Source: Acidovorax benzenivorans (lineage in GTDB: Bacteria > Pseudomonadota > Gammaproteobacteria > Burkholderiales > Burkholderiaceae_C). Taken from it: a stretch of DNA of 64,000 nucleotides. How positions within the stretch are numbered: position 1 is the first letter of the stretch; the number at the start of each line of letters is the position of its first letter. Positions 45,830 through 54,600 of the stretch are shown in pieces. The position numbers and the translations under genes were made by a program. The notes under the pieces are model-generated. The model saw nothing but the letters and a program-made list of their open reading frames with translations, did not search any database and was not told the origin of the DNA. Location of the stretch: NCBI RefSeq assembly GCF_028680575.1, contig NZ_JAPCKI010000014.1, positions 1 through 64,000 of the forward strand, in the 5' to 3' direction.

Positions 45830-47269
45830 ATGGATTTTCCAAAAACAAATGCTGCGCACTACAACGATACGGTAGTGCGGCAGTTCTCTATCCTGGCCGT
45901 GGTGGTGGGGGTGGTCGGCATGCTGGTAGGCGTCATCATCGCCGCCCAGTTGGCCTGGCCAGAACTCAACTTTGGCATTCCCTGGCTCAGTTATGGCCGC
46001 TTGCGACCTTTGCACACCAATGCGGTGATCTTTGGTTTTGGCGGCAGCGCGCTGTTTGCCACCAGCTACTACGTGGTGCAGCGCACCTGCCAGGTCCGGC
46101 TTTTTGCCGGTCCCTTGGCTGCCTTTACCTTCTGGGGCTGGGTGCTGGTCATCGCGGCAGCGGTGGTCAGCCTGCCCATGGGCTATACCCAAGGCAAGGA
46201 ATACGCTGAACTCGAATGGCCTATCGACATCCTGATCACGCTGGTCTGGGTGTCCTACGCCATCGTGTTCTTCGGAACCATTGGGATCCGCAAGGTCAAG
46301 CACATCTATGTGGCCAACTGGTTCTTTGGTGCCTTCATTCTGGCCGTGGCTCTGCTGCACCTGGTGAACAGTGCCGCCATCCCTGCGGGCATGATGAAGA
46401 GCTACTCGGCCTATGCCGGTGTGCAGGATGCCATGGTGCAATGGTGGTACGGCCACAATGCCGTGGGCTTCTTCCTGACGGCGGGCTTTCTGGGCATGAT
46501 GTATTACTTCATCCCCAAGCAGGCTGGCCGTCCGGTGTACAGCTATCGCCTGTCCATCGTCCACTTCTGGGCGCTGATCTTCACCTACATGTGGGCAGGC
46601 CCACACCACCTGCACTACACGGCGCTGCCTGACTGGACGCAATCGGTGGGTATGGTGTTCTCGCTCATCCTGCTGGCTCCCAGCTGGGGTGGCATGATCA
46701 ACGGCATCATGACCCTGTCGGGCGCATGGCACAAGCTGCGTGACGACCCCATCCTGCGCTTCCTGATCGTGTCGCTGTCGTTCTATGGCATGTCCACGTT
46801 CGAAGGTCCGATGATGTCCATCAAGACCGTCAACGCGTTGAGCCACTACACCGACTGGACCGTGGGCCACGTGCACTCTGGTGCCCTGGGCTGGGTGGGC
46901 CTGATCTCCATGGGTTCGCTGTACTACCTGGTGCCCCGCCTGTTTGGCCGTGAAAAGATGCACTCCATCAAGGCCATTGAACTGCACTTCTGGATGGCCA
47001 CTATCGGCATCGTGCTGTACATCGCCGCAATGTGGATTGCCGGTGTGATGCAGGGCCTGATGTGGCGCGCGATCAACCCCGACGGCACGCTCACCTACAC
47101 CTTTGTGGAAAGCGTGAAGGCCACCTATCCCTTCTATGTGATCCGTGTGGCGGGTGGCTTGCTGTACCTGGGCGGCATGGTGGTCATGGCCTGGAACGTG
47201 TGGCTGACTGCTATCTCGGGTCGCTCGGTCAAGGTGGCCATTCCTGCAGTGAACGCGGCCCACGCTTGA
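45830..47269 (+). CDS. ccoN: cbb3-type cytochrome c oxidase subunit I
   Basis: Catalytic subunit of the high-affinity terminal oxidase; 479 residues, 12 membrane helices, expected family length. Conserved haem/CuB histidine segments are present: [33 protein letters not shown] (CuB His), [17 protein letters not shown], and [16 protein letters not shown] 45830 with AGAGGTG upstream is preferred over upstream in-frame codons, which would overlap the FNR box. Confidence 0.97.
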   Translation: MDFPKTNAAHYNDTVVRQFSILAVVVGVVGMLVGVIIAAQLAWPELNFGIPWLSYGRLRPLHTNAVIFGFGGSALFATSYYVVQRTCQVRLFAGPLAAFTFWGWVLVIAAAVVSLPMGYTQGKEYAELEWPIDILITLVWVSYAIVFFGTIGIRKVKHIYVANWFFGAFILAVALLHLVNSAAIPAGMMKSYSAYAGVQDAMVQWWYGHNAVGFFLTAGFLGMMYYFIPKQAGRPVYSYRLSIVHFWALIFTYMWAGPHHLHYTALPDWTQSVGMVFSLILLAPSWGGMINGIMTLSGAWHKLRDDPILRFLIVSLSFYGMSTFEGPMMSIKTVNALSHYTDWTVGHVHSGALGWVGLISMGSLYYLVPRLFGREKMHSIKAIELHFWMATIGIVLYIAAMWIAGVMQGLMWRAINPDGTLTYTFVESVKATYPFYVIRVAGGLLYLGGMVVMAWNVWLTAISGRSVKVAIPAVNAAHA

Positions 47270-47287
47270 GTCCGAAGGAGATTATTC

Positions 47288-47920
47288 ATGTCCAACAACA
47301 ACACATCTGCTTCGACCGGTTTCTCCCATGAAAAGGTAGAAACCAACAACTTCCTGATGATCGTGCTGATCCTTCTGGTGATTGCCATTGGCGGCATCGT
47401 GGAGATCGTGCCGCTGTTCTTCCAGAAGTCCACCACCGAGGCTGTCAAGGGTGTGGAGCCCTACAACGCTCTGCAACTCGCTGGCCGCGACATCTACATC
47501 CGCGAAGGCTGCTACAACTGCCACTCACAGATGATCCGCCCCTTCCGCGCCGAGACGCTGCGGTATGGCCACTACTCGGTGGCAGGTGAGTTTGTGTATG
47601 ACCACCCCTTCCAATGGGGTAGCAAGCGCACGGGCCCTGACCTGCACCGCGTGGGCGGCAAGTACAGCGACGAATGGCATCGCATCCACCTGAACAACCC
47701 ACGCGATGTGGTGCCGGAGTCCAACATGCCTGCCTACCCCTGGCTCGAAAAGAACCAGGTGGACGCCAGTGCGATGGCGCCTCACATGAAGGCACTGCGC
47801 ACCGTCGGCGTGCCCTATACCGACGAGCAAATCGCTGCCGCCGCCGCCGATGTCAAGGGCAAGACCGAGCAGGATGCCCTGATCGCCTACCTGCAAATCA
47901 TGGGCCGTGCGCTCAAGTAA
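47288..47920 (+). CDS. ccoO: cbb3-type oxidase subunit II (monohaem cytochrome c)
   Basis: A 210-residue membrane-anchored cytochrome: one helix at about 20-42, haem motif CYNCH (75-79) in [15 protein letters not shown], and axial methionine in [11 protein letters not shown]. Transfers electrons from CcoP to CcoN. AGGAGA precedes the start, 18 bases after ccoN. Confidence 0.97.
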   Translation: MSNNNTSASTGFSHEKVETNNFLMIVLILLVIAIGGIVEIVPLFFQKSTTEAVKGVEPYNALQLAGRDIYIREGCYNCHSQMIRPFRAETLRYGHYSVAGEFVYDHPFQWGSKRTGPDLHRVGGKYSDEWHRIHLNNPRDVVPESNMPAYPWLEKNQVDASAMAPHMKALRTVGVPYTDEQIAAAAADVKGKTEQDALIAYLQIMGRALK

Positions 47921-47936
47921 GCGAAGGAGATATCCC

Positions 47937-48074
47937 ATGGACATCACCACCATGCGCATCGTCGCCACCCTGGCGTCGATGGCCTGCTTCATTGGCATCT
48001 GGGTCTGGGCCTACAGGGGCCGCAACAAGGCCCGGTTCGACGAGGCAGCCCAGCTGCCCTTCGAGACAGATTGA
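47937..48074 (+). CDS. ccoQ: cbb3-type oxidase subunit CcoQ
   Basis: A 45-residue protein with one membrane helix (IVATLASMACFIGIWVWAY) and a charged tail (RGRNKARFDEAAQLPFETD), the CcoQ pattern; stabilises the complex and the CcoP association. GAAGGAGA lies just upstream. Between ccoO and ccoP as in the standard ccoNOQP order. Confidence 0.92.
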   Translation: MDITTMRIVATLASMACFIGIWVWAYRGRNKARFDEAAQLPFETD

Positions 48075-48098
48075 CCTTCACCAGAACGAGAACACCCC

Positions 48099-49013
48099 AT
48101 GAGTGACTTCACCAGCAATTTCTGGTCGGTCTTTGTGACCACGCTGACCTTGGTCGGCATCATCGCCTGCGCCATCCTGCTTTGGATGGCCGGCCGCAAG
48201 AAGGTCGCAGCCACCTCCGACAACACCACCGGCCACGTCTGGGACGAGGACCTGGTCGAGATGAACAACCCCCTGCCGCGCTGGTGGGTGTGGCTGTTTG
48301 TCATCACCATCGTCTTTGGCTTGGGCTACCTGGCTGCGTACCCTGGTCTGGGTACCTTCACCGGCAAACTCAATTGGACGCAAAAGGGCGAGTACGAAGC
48401 CGAAATGGCCAAGGCCAAGACGGAACTGGAGCCGCTGTACGCCCGCTTTGCATCCATGAAGCCCGAAGACGTGGCGAAGGACCCGCAGGCCCATGCCATT
48501 GGCGAGCGCTTGTTCATGAACAACTGCGCGCAGTGCCACGGCTCGGATGCACGCGGCAGCAAGGGCTTCCCGAACCTGGCGGACAACGACTGGCTGCATG
48601 GCGGCGCACCCGAGAAGATTCGCGAGACGCTGGAGAAGGGGCGCATTGGCAATATGCCTCCCATGGCAGCCGCCGTGGGCACCCCCGAGGATGTGCGCAA
48701 TCTGTCGCACTACGTGCTGAGCCTGTCGGGCAGCCCCCACGACTCTCTGCGTGCTTCGCTGGGCAAGTCCAAGTTTGCAGCTTGCGCCGCCTGCCACGGC
48801 ATGGACGGCAAGGGCAACCAGGCGCTGGGGGCGCCCAATCTGACCGATGACATCTGGCTGCATGGCTGGGGCGAAGCGGCTATCACTGCCATGATCAACA
48901 ATGGCAAGGTCAACCAGATGCCTGCGCAGGCAGAAAAGTTGACCGAAGCACAGATCGGCGTACTCTCTGCCTATGTGTGGGGTTTGTCGAACAAGCCGGT
49001 GGCAGCACGCTGA
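48099..49013 (+). CDS. ccoP: cbb3-type oxidase subunit III (dihaem cytochrome c)
   Basis: A 304-residue dihaem cytochrome with two N-terminal helices (about 8-31 and 61-80), an amphipathic linker, and two haem motifs CAQCH (143-147) and CAACH (229-233). Axial methionines are in GNMPPMAA and VNQMPAQA. Accepts electrons from periplasmic cytochromes or the bc1 complex. Last structural gene of the oxidase; a hairpin follows at 49022. Confidence 0.97.
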   Translation: MSDFTSNFWSVFVTTLTLVGIIACAILLWMAGRKKVAATSDNTTGHVWDEDLVEMNNPLPRWWVWLFVITIVFGLGYLAAYPGLGTFTGKLNWTQKGEYEAEMAKAKTELEPLYARFASMKPEDVAKDPQAHAIGERLFMNNCAQCHGSDARGSKGFPNLADNDWLHGGAPEKIRETLEKGRIGNMPPMAAAVGTPEDVRNLSHYVLSLSGSPHDSLRASLGKSKFAACAACHGMDGKGNQALGAPNLTDDIWLHGWGEAAITAMINNGKVNQMPAQAEKLTEAQIGVLSAYVWGLSNKPVAAR

Positions 49014-49021
49014 CCTGGCTG

Positions 49022-49050
49022 CCGGAAGGTGCCTGACGTACCTTCCGGTT
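49022..49050 (+). terminator. Probable terminator after ccoP
   Basis: Perfect nine-base stem CCGGAAGGT/ACCTTCCGG with a nine-base loop, followed by TTTGGTT. The T-run is weak, so partial read-through into ccoG is likely. Confidence 0.5.
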
Positions 49051-49096
49051 TGGTTCTGAGCGGCACATCCTACGTCTACATCCATAAAGCGACACC

Positions 49097-50542
49097 ATGA
49101 GTACACCCAGCGAGCCCGCTCGCAAGGTCATCCCGATCACGCCAGTCGCCTCTGATGCATCTTCATCGGGGGAAATCATCTCGTTGTACGAAGCGCAAAA
49201 GAAGATCTATCCGCGCTCCATCAGCGGTCTGTTTGCGCGCTGGCGTTGGGGCATGGTGTTTCTTACCCAACTGGTGTTTTATGGATTGCCATGGTTTGAG
49301 TGGGGGCAGCGCCAGATGGTGCTGTTTGACCTGGGCGCCCGCAGGTTCTACATCTTCGGTCTGGTGCTGTACCCGCAGGATTTCATCTACCTCACCGGTC
49401 TCTTGATCATTTCGGCGCTGTCGCTGTTCCTGTTCACCGCTGTGGCGGGGCGCTTGTGGTGCGGCTTTGCCTGCCCGCAAACGGTATACACCGAAATGTT
49501 CATGTGGATCGAGCACAAGATCGAAGGGGATCGCAGTGCCCGCCTTCGTCTGGACAATGGTCCCTGGACGTTTGAGAAGATTCGCAAGAAGTTTTTCAAG
49601 CAGGTGGTATGGATTGTGGTGGCCCTGTGGACCGGGTTCACCTTTGTGGGCTACTTCGTGCCCATCCGCGAGCTGGGTAGTGAGTTGCTGGCGTTCCAGG
49701 GCGGCTGGCAGATTTTCTGGGTGCTGTTCTACGGTTTCGCCACTTATGGCAACGCAGGCTTCATGCGTGAGCAGGTCTGCAAGTACATGTGCCCCTATGC
49801 GCGCTTTCAGAGTGCGATGTTTGACAAGGACACGCTGATCGTCACCTACGACCCCGAACGGGGCGAGCAGCGCGGCCCGCGCAAGAAGAACATCGACTAC
49901 AAGGCCCAGGGGTTGGGCGACTGCATTGACTGCTCGCTGTGCGTGCAGGTCTGTCCGGTGGGTATCGATATTCGCAAGGGGCTGCAGTACGAATGCATCG
50001 GTTGTGGTCTGTGCGTGGATGCGTGCAACACGGTGATGGACAAGATGCAGTATCCGCGCGGGCTGATCCGCTATTCCACCCAGAACGGCGTGGCCAAGCG
50101 CTGGACGCAGTCTCAGATGTTGCGCCGTGTGTTGCGTCCCCGGGTGCTGATCTACAGCGCTGTGTTGGTGGGTCTGTGCGTGGCCATGCTGGCCAGTCTG
50201 GTGGTGCGTACGCCGCTGAAGGTGGACGTGGTGCGTGATCGCGCTGCGCTCTCGCGCATTGTGGCGGGCGGCAAGCTGGAGAACATTTACCGACTGCAGA
50301 TCATGAATGCCACCGAGGGCGGGCAGCGCTACCGCATCAGTGCGCGTGGTCTGGAGGGGCTGGAAGTGGCCTCTGAGGCTGAAGTGGATATTGGCGCCGC
50401 AGAGTCGCGCTGGGTGGCCGTGCGTTTGCAAGTTCCGTACGGCTCCGCCACGCCGGGCTCGCATGCGGTTCAGTTTGACGTGCAGGCCGTGGGGGCCGCT
50501 GCCCACGTAACGGAAAAATCCGTGTTCCTTGTGCCGCGTTGA
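49097..50542 (+). CDS. ccoG: Cytochrome c oxidase accessory protein CcoG
   Basis: A 481-residue polyferredoxin-like membrane protein that reduces Cu(II) for cbb3 assembly. Membrane helices lie in the first 230 residues; RLWCGFACPQTVYTE and CKYMCPYARFQ carry conserved Cys pairs; two [4Fe-4S] motifs follow (CIDCSLCVQVCPVGID and CIGCGLCVDACNTVMD); the C-terminal IgG-like domain is periplasmic. Full-length, in the expected place after ccoP. Confidence 0.95.
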   Translation: MSTPSEPARKVIPITPVASDASSSGEIISLYEAQKKIYPRSISGLFARWRWGMVFLTQLVFYGLPWFEWGQRQMVLFDLGARRFYIFGLVLYPQDFIYLTGLLIISALSLFLFTAVAGRLWCGFACPQTVYTEMFMWIEHKIEGDRSARLRLDNGPWTFEKIRKKFFKQVVWIVVALWTGFTFVGYFVPIRELGSELLAFQGGWQIFWVLFYGFATYGNAGFMREQVCKYMCPYARFQSAMFDKDTLIVTYDPERGEQRGPRKKNIDYKAQGLGDCIDCSLCVQVCPVGIDIRKGLQYECIGCGLCVDACNTVMDKMQYPRGLIRYSTQNGVAKRWTQSQMLRRVLRPRVLIYSAVLVGLCVAMLASLVVRTPLKVDVVRDRAALSRIVAGGKLENIYRLQIMNATEGGQRYRISARGLEGLEVASEAEVDIGAAESRWVAVRLQVPYGSATPGSHAVQFDVQAVGAAAHVTEKSVFLVPR

Positions 50543-50606
50543 GCGGCATCCCGGTGTGGTCTGTCAGGGCTGCACTTTGATCGATATTGTTGAGGAGTTG
50601 AGCGCC

Positions 50607-50885
50607 ATGTCTTTAAACCCTGCCATCGCTGCACCGGCAGCTTCCGCACCTTGGTGGAAGTTCGGCCATGTGTGGCTGGTGATTGCCGGTCCTGCGATCG
50701 TGATCGTGGCTGGCTTTGTGACGCTGTGGCTGGCGATTTCGCGGCCCGACCCGGTGGTGGCCGAGGATTACTACCGCCAGGGTATCGAGATCAACAAGAC
50801 CCTGGTTGCGCCGGAAAAAAGCCTGGCACCGGCCCTCAAGGCCCGCAACCATGCCGCGACCCCTGTGCAAGATCAACCACGCTGA
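50607..50885 (+). CDS. ccoH: FixH/CcoH family protein
   Basis: A 92-residue protein with one membrane helix (VWLVIAGPAIVIVAGFVTLWLAI) followed by SRPDPVVAEDYYRQGIEINKTL, the family's DYY...G..IN pattern. CcoH is an assembly factor of cbb3 oxidase. It is shorter than usual (about 150-170): most of the periplasmic FixH domain is missing, as in several betaproteobacterial members. Confidence 0.85.
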   Translation: MSLNPAIAAPAASAPWWKFGHVWLVIAGPAIVIVAGFVTLWLAISRPDPVVAEDYYRQGIEINKTLVAPEKSLAPALKARNHAATPVQDQPR

Positions 50886-50942
50886 CAATCTTGCGGTCGC
50901 ACCCGTGATCGACCCCAGGCAGCACCAGGAGACAAAACTGAT

Positions 50943-51236
50943 ATGTGGACGCAACGTCTGATGTGGATTGCATGGCCCGCCTTCTTGATGGCAGGCGTGC
51001 TGGAGATGCTGGTTTTTGCCATGGTGGACCCCCAAGACCTGCATTGGTTTGGGCAACCTCTGGCGTTGTCGCGACAGGGCGTGTACACCCTCGCATTTTT
51101 TGTGTTCTGGGTTATCACGATGGCCACCAGCGCGTTGACGACGCTGCTGTCCATGTCGCCGTTTGAGGTCAACCGGTGTCCGGTGCCCGATGGAGAACGG
51201 CCCGACGATTGCCGCAAGACATCGTCCTGCCCCTGA
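50943..51236 (+). CDS. Small membrane protein in the cco cluster
   Basis: A 97-residue hydrophobic protein with two helices (about 6-27 and 45-69) separated by MVDPQDLHWFGQPLALSRQ and a Cys-containing tail (NRCPVPDG...DDCRKTSSCP). I do not recognise a named family, though similar genes occur beside fnr in related bacteria. Position after ccoH suggests an accessory role in oxidase assembly or regulation. Confidence 0.7.
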   Translation: MWTQRLMWIAWPAFLMAGVLEMLVFAMVDPQDLHWFGQPLALSRQGVYTLAFFVFWVITMATSALTTLLSMSPFEVNRCPVPDGERPDDCRKTSSCP

Positions 51237-51334
51237 GTTTTTTCACTAATTCAGGGCGCGCGCTGCATGCCCTGTGGGGTGGCGCGAACCTGACGTCGCC
51301 CCTTCTCTTGACGTGGGGGCTCCGTGTTCAGTGC

Positions 51335-52057
51335 TCAGTGGCAGGTCTGCTGGCTGTTCACAATCCGCCGCAACGCATCGGTATCGAGGATGCGAACGTG
51401 GCGCTGCTTGACCTCCACGATACCTTCCTCCACAAACTTGGAAAACGTGCGGCTGACCGTTTCGAGTTTGAGGCCCAGGTAGCTACCAATTTCTTCACGC
51501 GTCATCCGCAGCACCAGTTCTGACTGAGAGAAGCCCCGTGCATGCAGGCGCTGTACCAAGTTGAGCAAGAAGGCTGCCAGACGCTCTTCGGCGCGCATGC
51601 TGCCCAGCAGAAGCATCACACCATGCTCGCGCACGATCTCACGGCTCATGATCTTGTGCACATGGTGCTGCAAGGCTGTGACTTCGCGTGACAGCTCTTC
51701 GATACGGTCAAACGGCATGACGCAGACCTCCGCGTCCTCAAGGGCCACCGCATCGCAGGTATGGTGGTCATTGACGATGCCATCGAGCCCGATGATCTCG
51801 CCCGCCATCTGAAACCCGGTGACCTGATCGCGACCGTCTTCGGTGGCCACGCAAGTCTTGAAGAATCCGGTGCGGATCGCATAGAGCGAGGTGAAGGACT
51901 CGCCATTGCGAAACAGCGTGCCGCCGCGCTTGATCTTGCGACGGACGGCAACCACCTCGTCGATGCGCTGTAATTGCTCTTCGTTCAAGCCCACGGGCAT
52001 GCACAACTCCCGAAGATTGCAGTTGGAGCAGGCGACTTTGATGGAGAGCGGATTCAT
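51335..52057 (-). CDS. fnr: FNR/Anr-type oxygen-sensing regulator
   Basis: A 240-residue Crp/FNR regulator. Cluster cysteines C10, C13 and C19 (ACSNCNLRELC) and C112 (EVCVMPF) can hold the [4Fe-4S] centre; the HTH helix TREEIGSYLGLKLETVSRTFSKF includes the E..S.R recognition pattern for TTGAT half-sites. The boxes found before uspA, ccoN and hemN are its predicted targets. Divergent from hemN, with ATG 52057 chosen to give the standard cysteine position; the frame is open upstream. Confidence 0.95.
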   Translation of the reverse strand: MNPLSIKVACSNCNLRELCMPVGLNEEQLQRIDEVVAVRRKIKRGGTLFRNGESFTSLYAIRTGFFKTCVATEDGRDQVTGFQMAGEIIGLDGIVNDHHTCDAVALEDAEVCVMPFDRIEELSREVTALQHHVHKIMSREIVREHGVMLLLGSMRAEERLAAFLLNLVQRLHARGFSQSELVLRMTREEIGSYLGLKLETVSRTFSKFVEEGIVEVKQRHVRILDTDALRRIVNSQQTCH

Positions 52058-52178
52058 AGACACTTGGACTTGGGTTGGTGGCCGAGCATATCGCGCTTGC
52101 CGCGCATGAACCTGAAAGCACTGTGCGGGCGAGCGGCTGACCTTCATCAAATTGTCGCCGTATCGCTTGTGGGTTCAC

Positions 52179-52192
52179 TTGATGCAGGTCAA
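52179..52192 (+). promoter_or_regulatory. FNR-type box upstream of hemN
   Basis: TTGATGCAGGTCAA, nine of ten consensus positions, centred 61 bases before the hemN ATG, the same distance as the box before ccoN. It may also affect the divergent fnr gene. Confidence 0.8.
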
Positions 52193-52246
52193 GGACGTGT
52201 TCCAGAGCCTACGGCACAGTCAAGGTGTACGCAAGGAAATTTCCCC

Positions 52247-53629
52247 ATGACTGCTGTTTCGCCAGACCTTCTGCGCCGCTTTGACGTGCCAGGCCCCCGT
52301 TATACCTCGTATCCAACGGCCGACCGCTTTGTGGAGGCGTTTGGTCAGGAAGACTATGTGCTGGCGCTCCAGCAACGCCGTTCCGGTACGGTGGCCAAGG
52401 CCATGCCGTTGTCCTTGTACGTGCACATTCCGTTTTGCGAGTCGCTGTGCTACTACTGCGCCTGCAACAAGATTATCACCAAGCACCACGACCGCGCTGA
52501 GGTCTACTTGCGCTACCTGAGTCGGGAGATCGACCTGCATACTGCCCACTGTGGCGTGGGGCAGGTAGTGAGTCAGCTGCACCTGGGGGGCGGTACGCCG
52601 ACCTTTCTCTCGGACGCTGGTTTGCGAGAACTGATGGCCATGCTCAAGCGCAGCTTCACGCTGGCGCCTGGGGGTGAATACTCGATCGAAGTGGATCCGC
52701 GTACGGTCAATCCCGAGCGCTTGGCGCTGCTGGCGGAACTGGGCTTTAACCGCTTGAGTTTTGGTGTGCAGGACTTTGATGCCGAGGTGCAGAAGGCTGT
52801 GCACCGCATCCAGCCGGCCGAACAGGTCTTTGCGCTGGTGGAGTCCGCCCGCTCGCTGGGCTTTGATTCGGTGAATGTGGATCTGATCTACGGCTTGCCG
52901 CGCCAGACGCCAGAGTCTTTTGATCGCACGCTGGCACAAGTGGCCCAGTTGCGGCCAGACCGCATTGCCCTATATGCCTATGCCCACTTGCCAGAGCGCT
53001 TCAAGCCCCAGCGTCGCATCATCTCGGCCGAACTGCCCACGGGCGCCAGCAAGTTGTCCATGTTGTCGCGCTCTCTCGATGCGTTCATGAACGCAGGGTA
53101 TGTCTACGTGGGCATGGACCACTTTGCGCTGCCTAGCGACGCACTGGCGGTGGCCAAGCGCCAGGGGCGCTTGCACCGCAACTTCCAGGGCTACAGCACG
53201 CAGCCAGATTGCGACCTGATTGGCCTGGGCGTGTCGGCCATCGGTCGGGTGGGGGCCACTTACAGCCAGAACTCCAAGACGCTGGACGAATACTACGACT
53301 TCCTCGACCAGGGGCGACTGCCCGTGGTGCGCGGGCTGGCCCTGACGCGGGACGACCTGGTGCGCCGTGCGGCCATCATGGCCCTGATGTGCCAGGGTGA
53401 GTTGCTGTTCGAGCCGATGGAGCAGGCGTGGCTGATCGATTTTCGCCAGTATTTCGCGGCCGAGTTGGCTCAGCTGGAAGGCATGCAGGAGCAGGGGTTG
53501 GTACAGGTGGGGCCGGAGGGCATTGAAGTGACCGCCACCGGATGGTTCTTCGTACGCGGTATCGCCATGGTCTTTGACCGGTATCTGCAGGCAGACCGCA
53601 ACCGCGCCCGGTTTTCGCGCATCATCTGA
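52247..53629 (+). CDS. hemN: Oxygen-independent coproporphyrinogen III oxidase
   Basis: Radical SAM enzyme of haem synthesis under low oxygen. The 460-residue protein contains the HemN motif IPFCESLCYYCAC (C64, C68, C71), the substrate segment LHLGGGTPTFL and the C-terminal HemN domain, including GYSTQPDCDLIGLGVSAIG. The N-terminal RYTSYPTA, typical of true HemN rather than HemW, is present. AAGGAAA supports ATG 52247; the frame is open upstream through the intergenic region. Confidence 0.95.
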   Translation: MTAVSPDLLRRFDVPGPRYTSYPTADRFVEAFGQEDYVLALQQRRSGTVAKAMPLSLYVHIPFCESLCYYCACNKIITKHHDRAEVYLRYLSREIDLHTAHCGVGQVVSQLHLGGGTPTFLSDAGLRELMAMLKRSFTLAPGGEYSIEVDPRTVNPERLALLAELGFNRLSFGVQDFDAEVQKAVHRIQPAEQVFALVESARSLGFDSVNVDLIYGLPRQTPESFDRTLAQVAQLRPDRIALYAYAHLPERFKPQRRIISAELPTGASKLSMLSRSLDAFMNAGYVYVGMDHFALPSDALAVAKRQGRLHRNFQGYSTQPDCDLIGLGVSAIGRVGATYSQNSKTLDEYYDFLDQGRLPVVRGLALTRDDLVRRAAIMALMCQGELLFEPMEQAWLIDFRQYFAAELAQLEGMQEQGLVQVGPEGIEVTATGWFFVRGIAMVFDRYLQADRNRARFSRII

Positions 53630-53634
53630 CACCT

Positions 53635-54372
53635 ATGCTCGCAACGGTTGGCTGGACTGCTTTGCTCATGGGGCTTGCTGGCGGGTCCCACTGCTTGGCC
53701 ATGTGCTCCGCGCCCTGTGGTGCACTGGTGGGGCAGGGTGGTGGCAGCCCGGGTGCTGACCAGCGGGCGGAAGGTACTGAGCAGGTAGTGCATTGGACGC
53801 CGCGTGGTGGTGTGGTACAGCGGACGGTGGCCTTCCACATTGGGCGCTTGGTGGGATATGCGAGCGCTGGAGCGATGGCTGCCTTGGCTATGGACAGTCT
53901 CGCATGGCTGACCCAGCAGACCACCGCGCTGCGACCCGTCTGGACACTCATGCATGTGGCGGTGATGGCCTGGGGGCTCATGATGATGGTGCAGTCGCGC
54001 CAGCCTGTCTGGGTCGAGCAGGCTGGCCGTTCGGTGTGGGCTCGTGTTCGTCCGTTGGTGGGCGCCCCAGGCGGGGTGATGGCAGCTGGAGTCTTGTGGG
54101 CGCTGATGCCTTGTGGACTGTTGTATTCGGCCTTGTTGGTGGCGGCGCTCAGTGGCGGAGCGCTTGAGGGGGCTCTGACCATGGCATTGTTTGCCGTGGG
54201 CAGTGGTGTGTGGCTGGTGAGCGGCCCCTGGGCATGGAGCAGGCTTCGCAGCCGTCTGAACCTGGCGCGGGCGCAGTGGGGCACCCGAGTTGCGGGAGGC
54301 ATGCTGTGTGCGGTAGCCGCCTGGGCGCTGTGGATGGATCTGATTTACAAGCCGTCGCTCTGGTGCCGTTGA
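53635..54372 (+). CDS. UreH/TauE-like membrane protein of cco cluster
   Basis: A 245-residue protein with about six helices, of the 'sulfite exporter TauE/SafE' UreH_2 type. Conserved segments: GLAGGSHCLAMCSAPCGAL (Cys-rich, possible metal site) and LWALMPCGLLYSALLVAAL. A similar gene lies beside hemN and the cco assembly genes in Pseudomonas aeruginosa (PA1547), which points to metal handling for oxidase maturation rather than sulfite export. Starts six bases after hemN. Confidence 0.8.
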   Translation: MLATVGWTALLMGLAGGSHCLAMCSAPCGALVGQGGGSPGADQRAEGTEQVVHWTPRGGVVQRTVAFHIGRLVGYASAGAMAALAMDSLAWLTQQTTALRPVWTLMHVAVMAWGLMMMVQSRQPVWVEQAGRSVWARVRPLVGAPGGVMAAGVLWALMPCGLLYSALLVAALSGGALEGALTMALFAVGSGVWLVSGPWAWSRLRSRLNLARAQWGTRVAGGMLCAVAAWALWMDLIYKPSLWCR

Positions 54373-54600
54373 TCGGCACGTTGAGCCCGCAGTTTTAGGT
54401 TCGAGTGGTTCCTTTTTTCGGCGAGGCCGACTGAGGCGAGGCGGCATCCTTTCTGGGGACTGCCTAAGCCGCCAGTGTGGGCCCGGCTACGACGAAATGT
54501 TGCCGGAGTGTTGCCGGATCGCCGCGCGGCCCGTTGGTTCTTCGCCGTGCTGCTGGAACTGGTGATAATCTGCGTAACTATTGGTGGCATTGATGTCGCC

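Noticed and set aside
45602-47263. 553-residue minus-strand frame
   Set aside because: Antisense to ccoN; His/Asp/Gln-rich with no recognisable domain.
49022-49096. A separate promoter for ccoG
   Set aside because: No convincing -35/-10 pair or FNR box is seen between ccoP and ccoG; read-through of the weak terminator is as likely.
50577-50592. TTGATCGATATTG as another FNR box upstream of ccoH
   Set aside because: The right half-site does not match ATCAA, and no promoter spacing supports it; likely chance.
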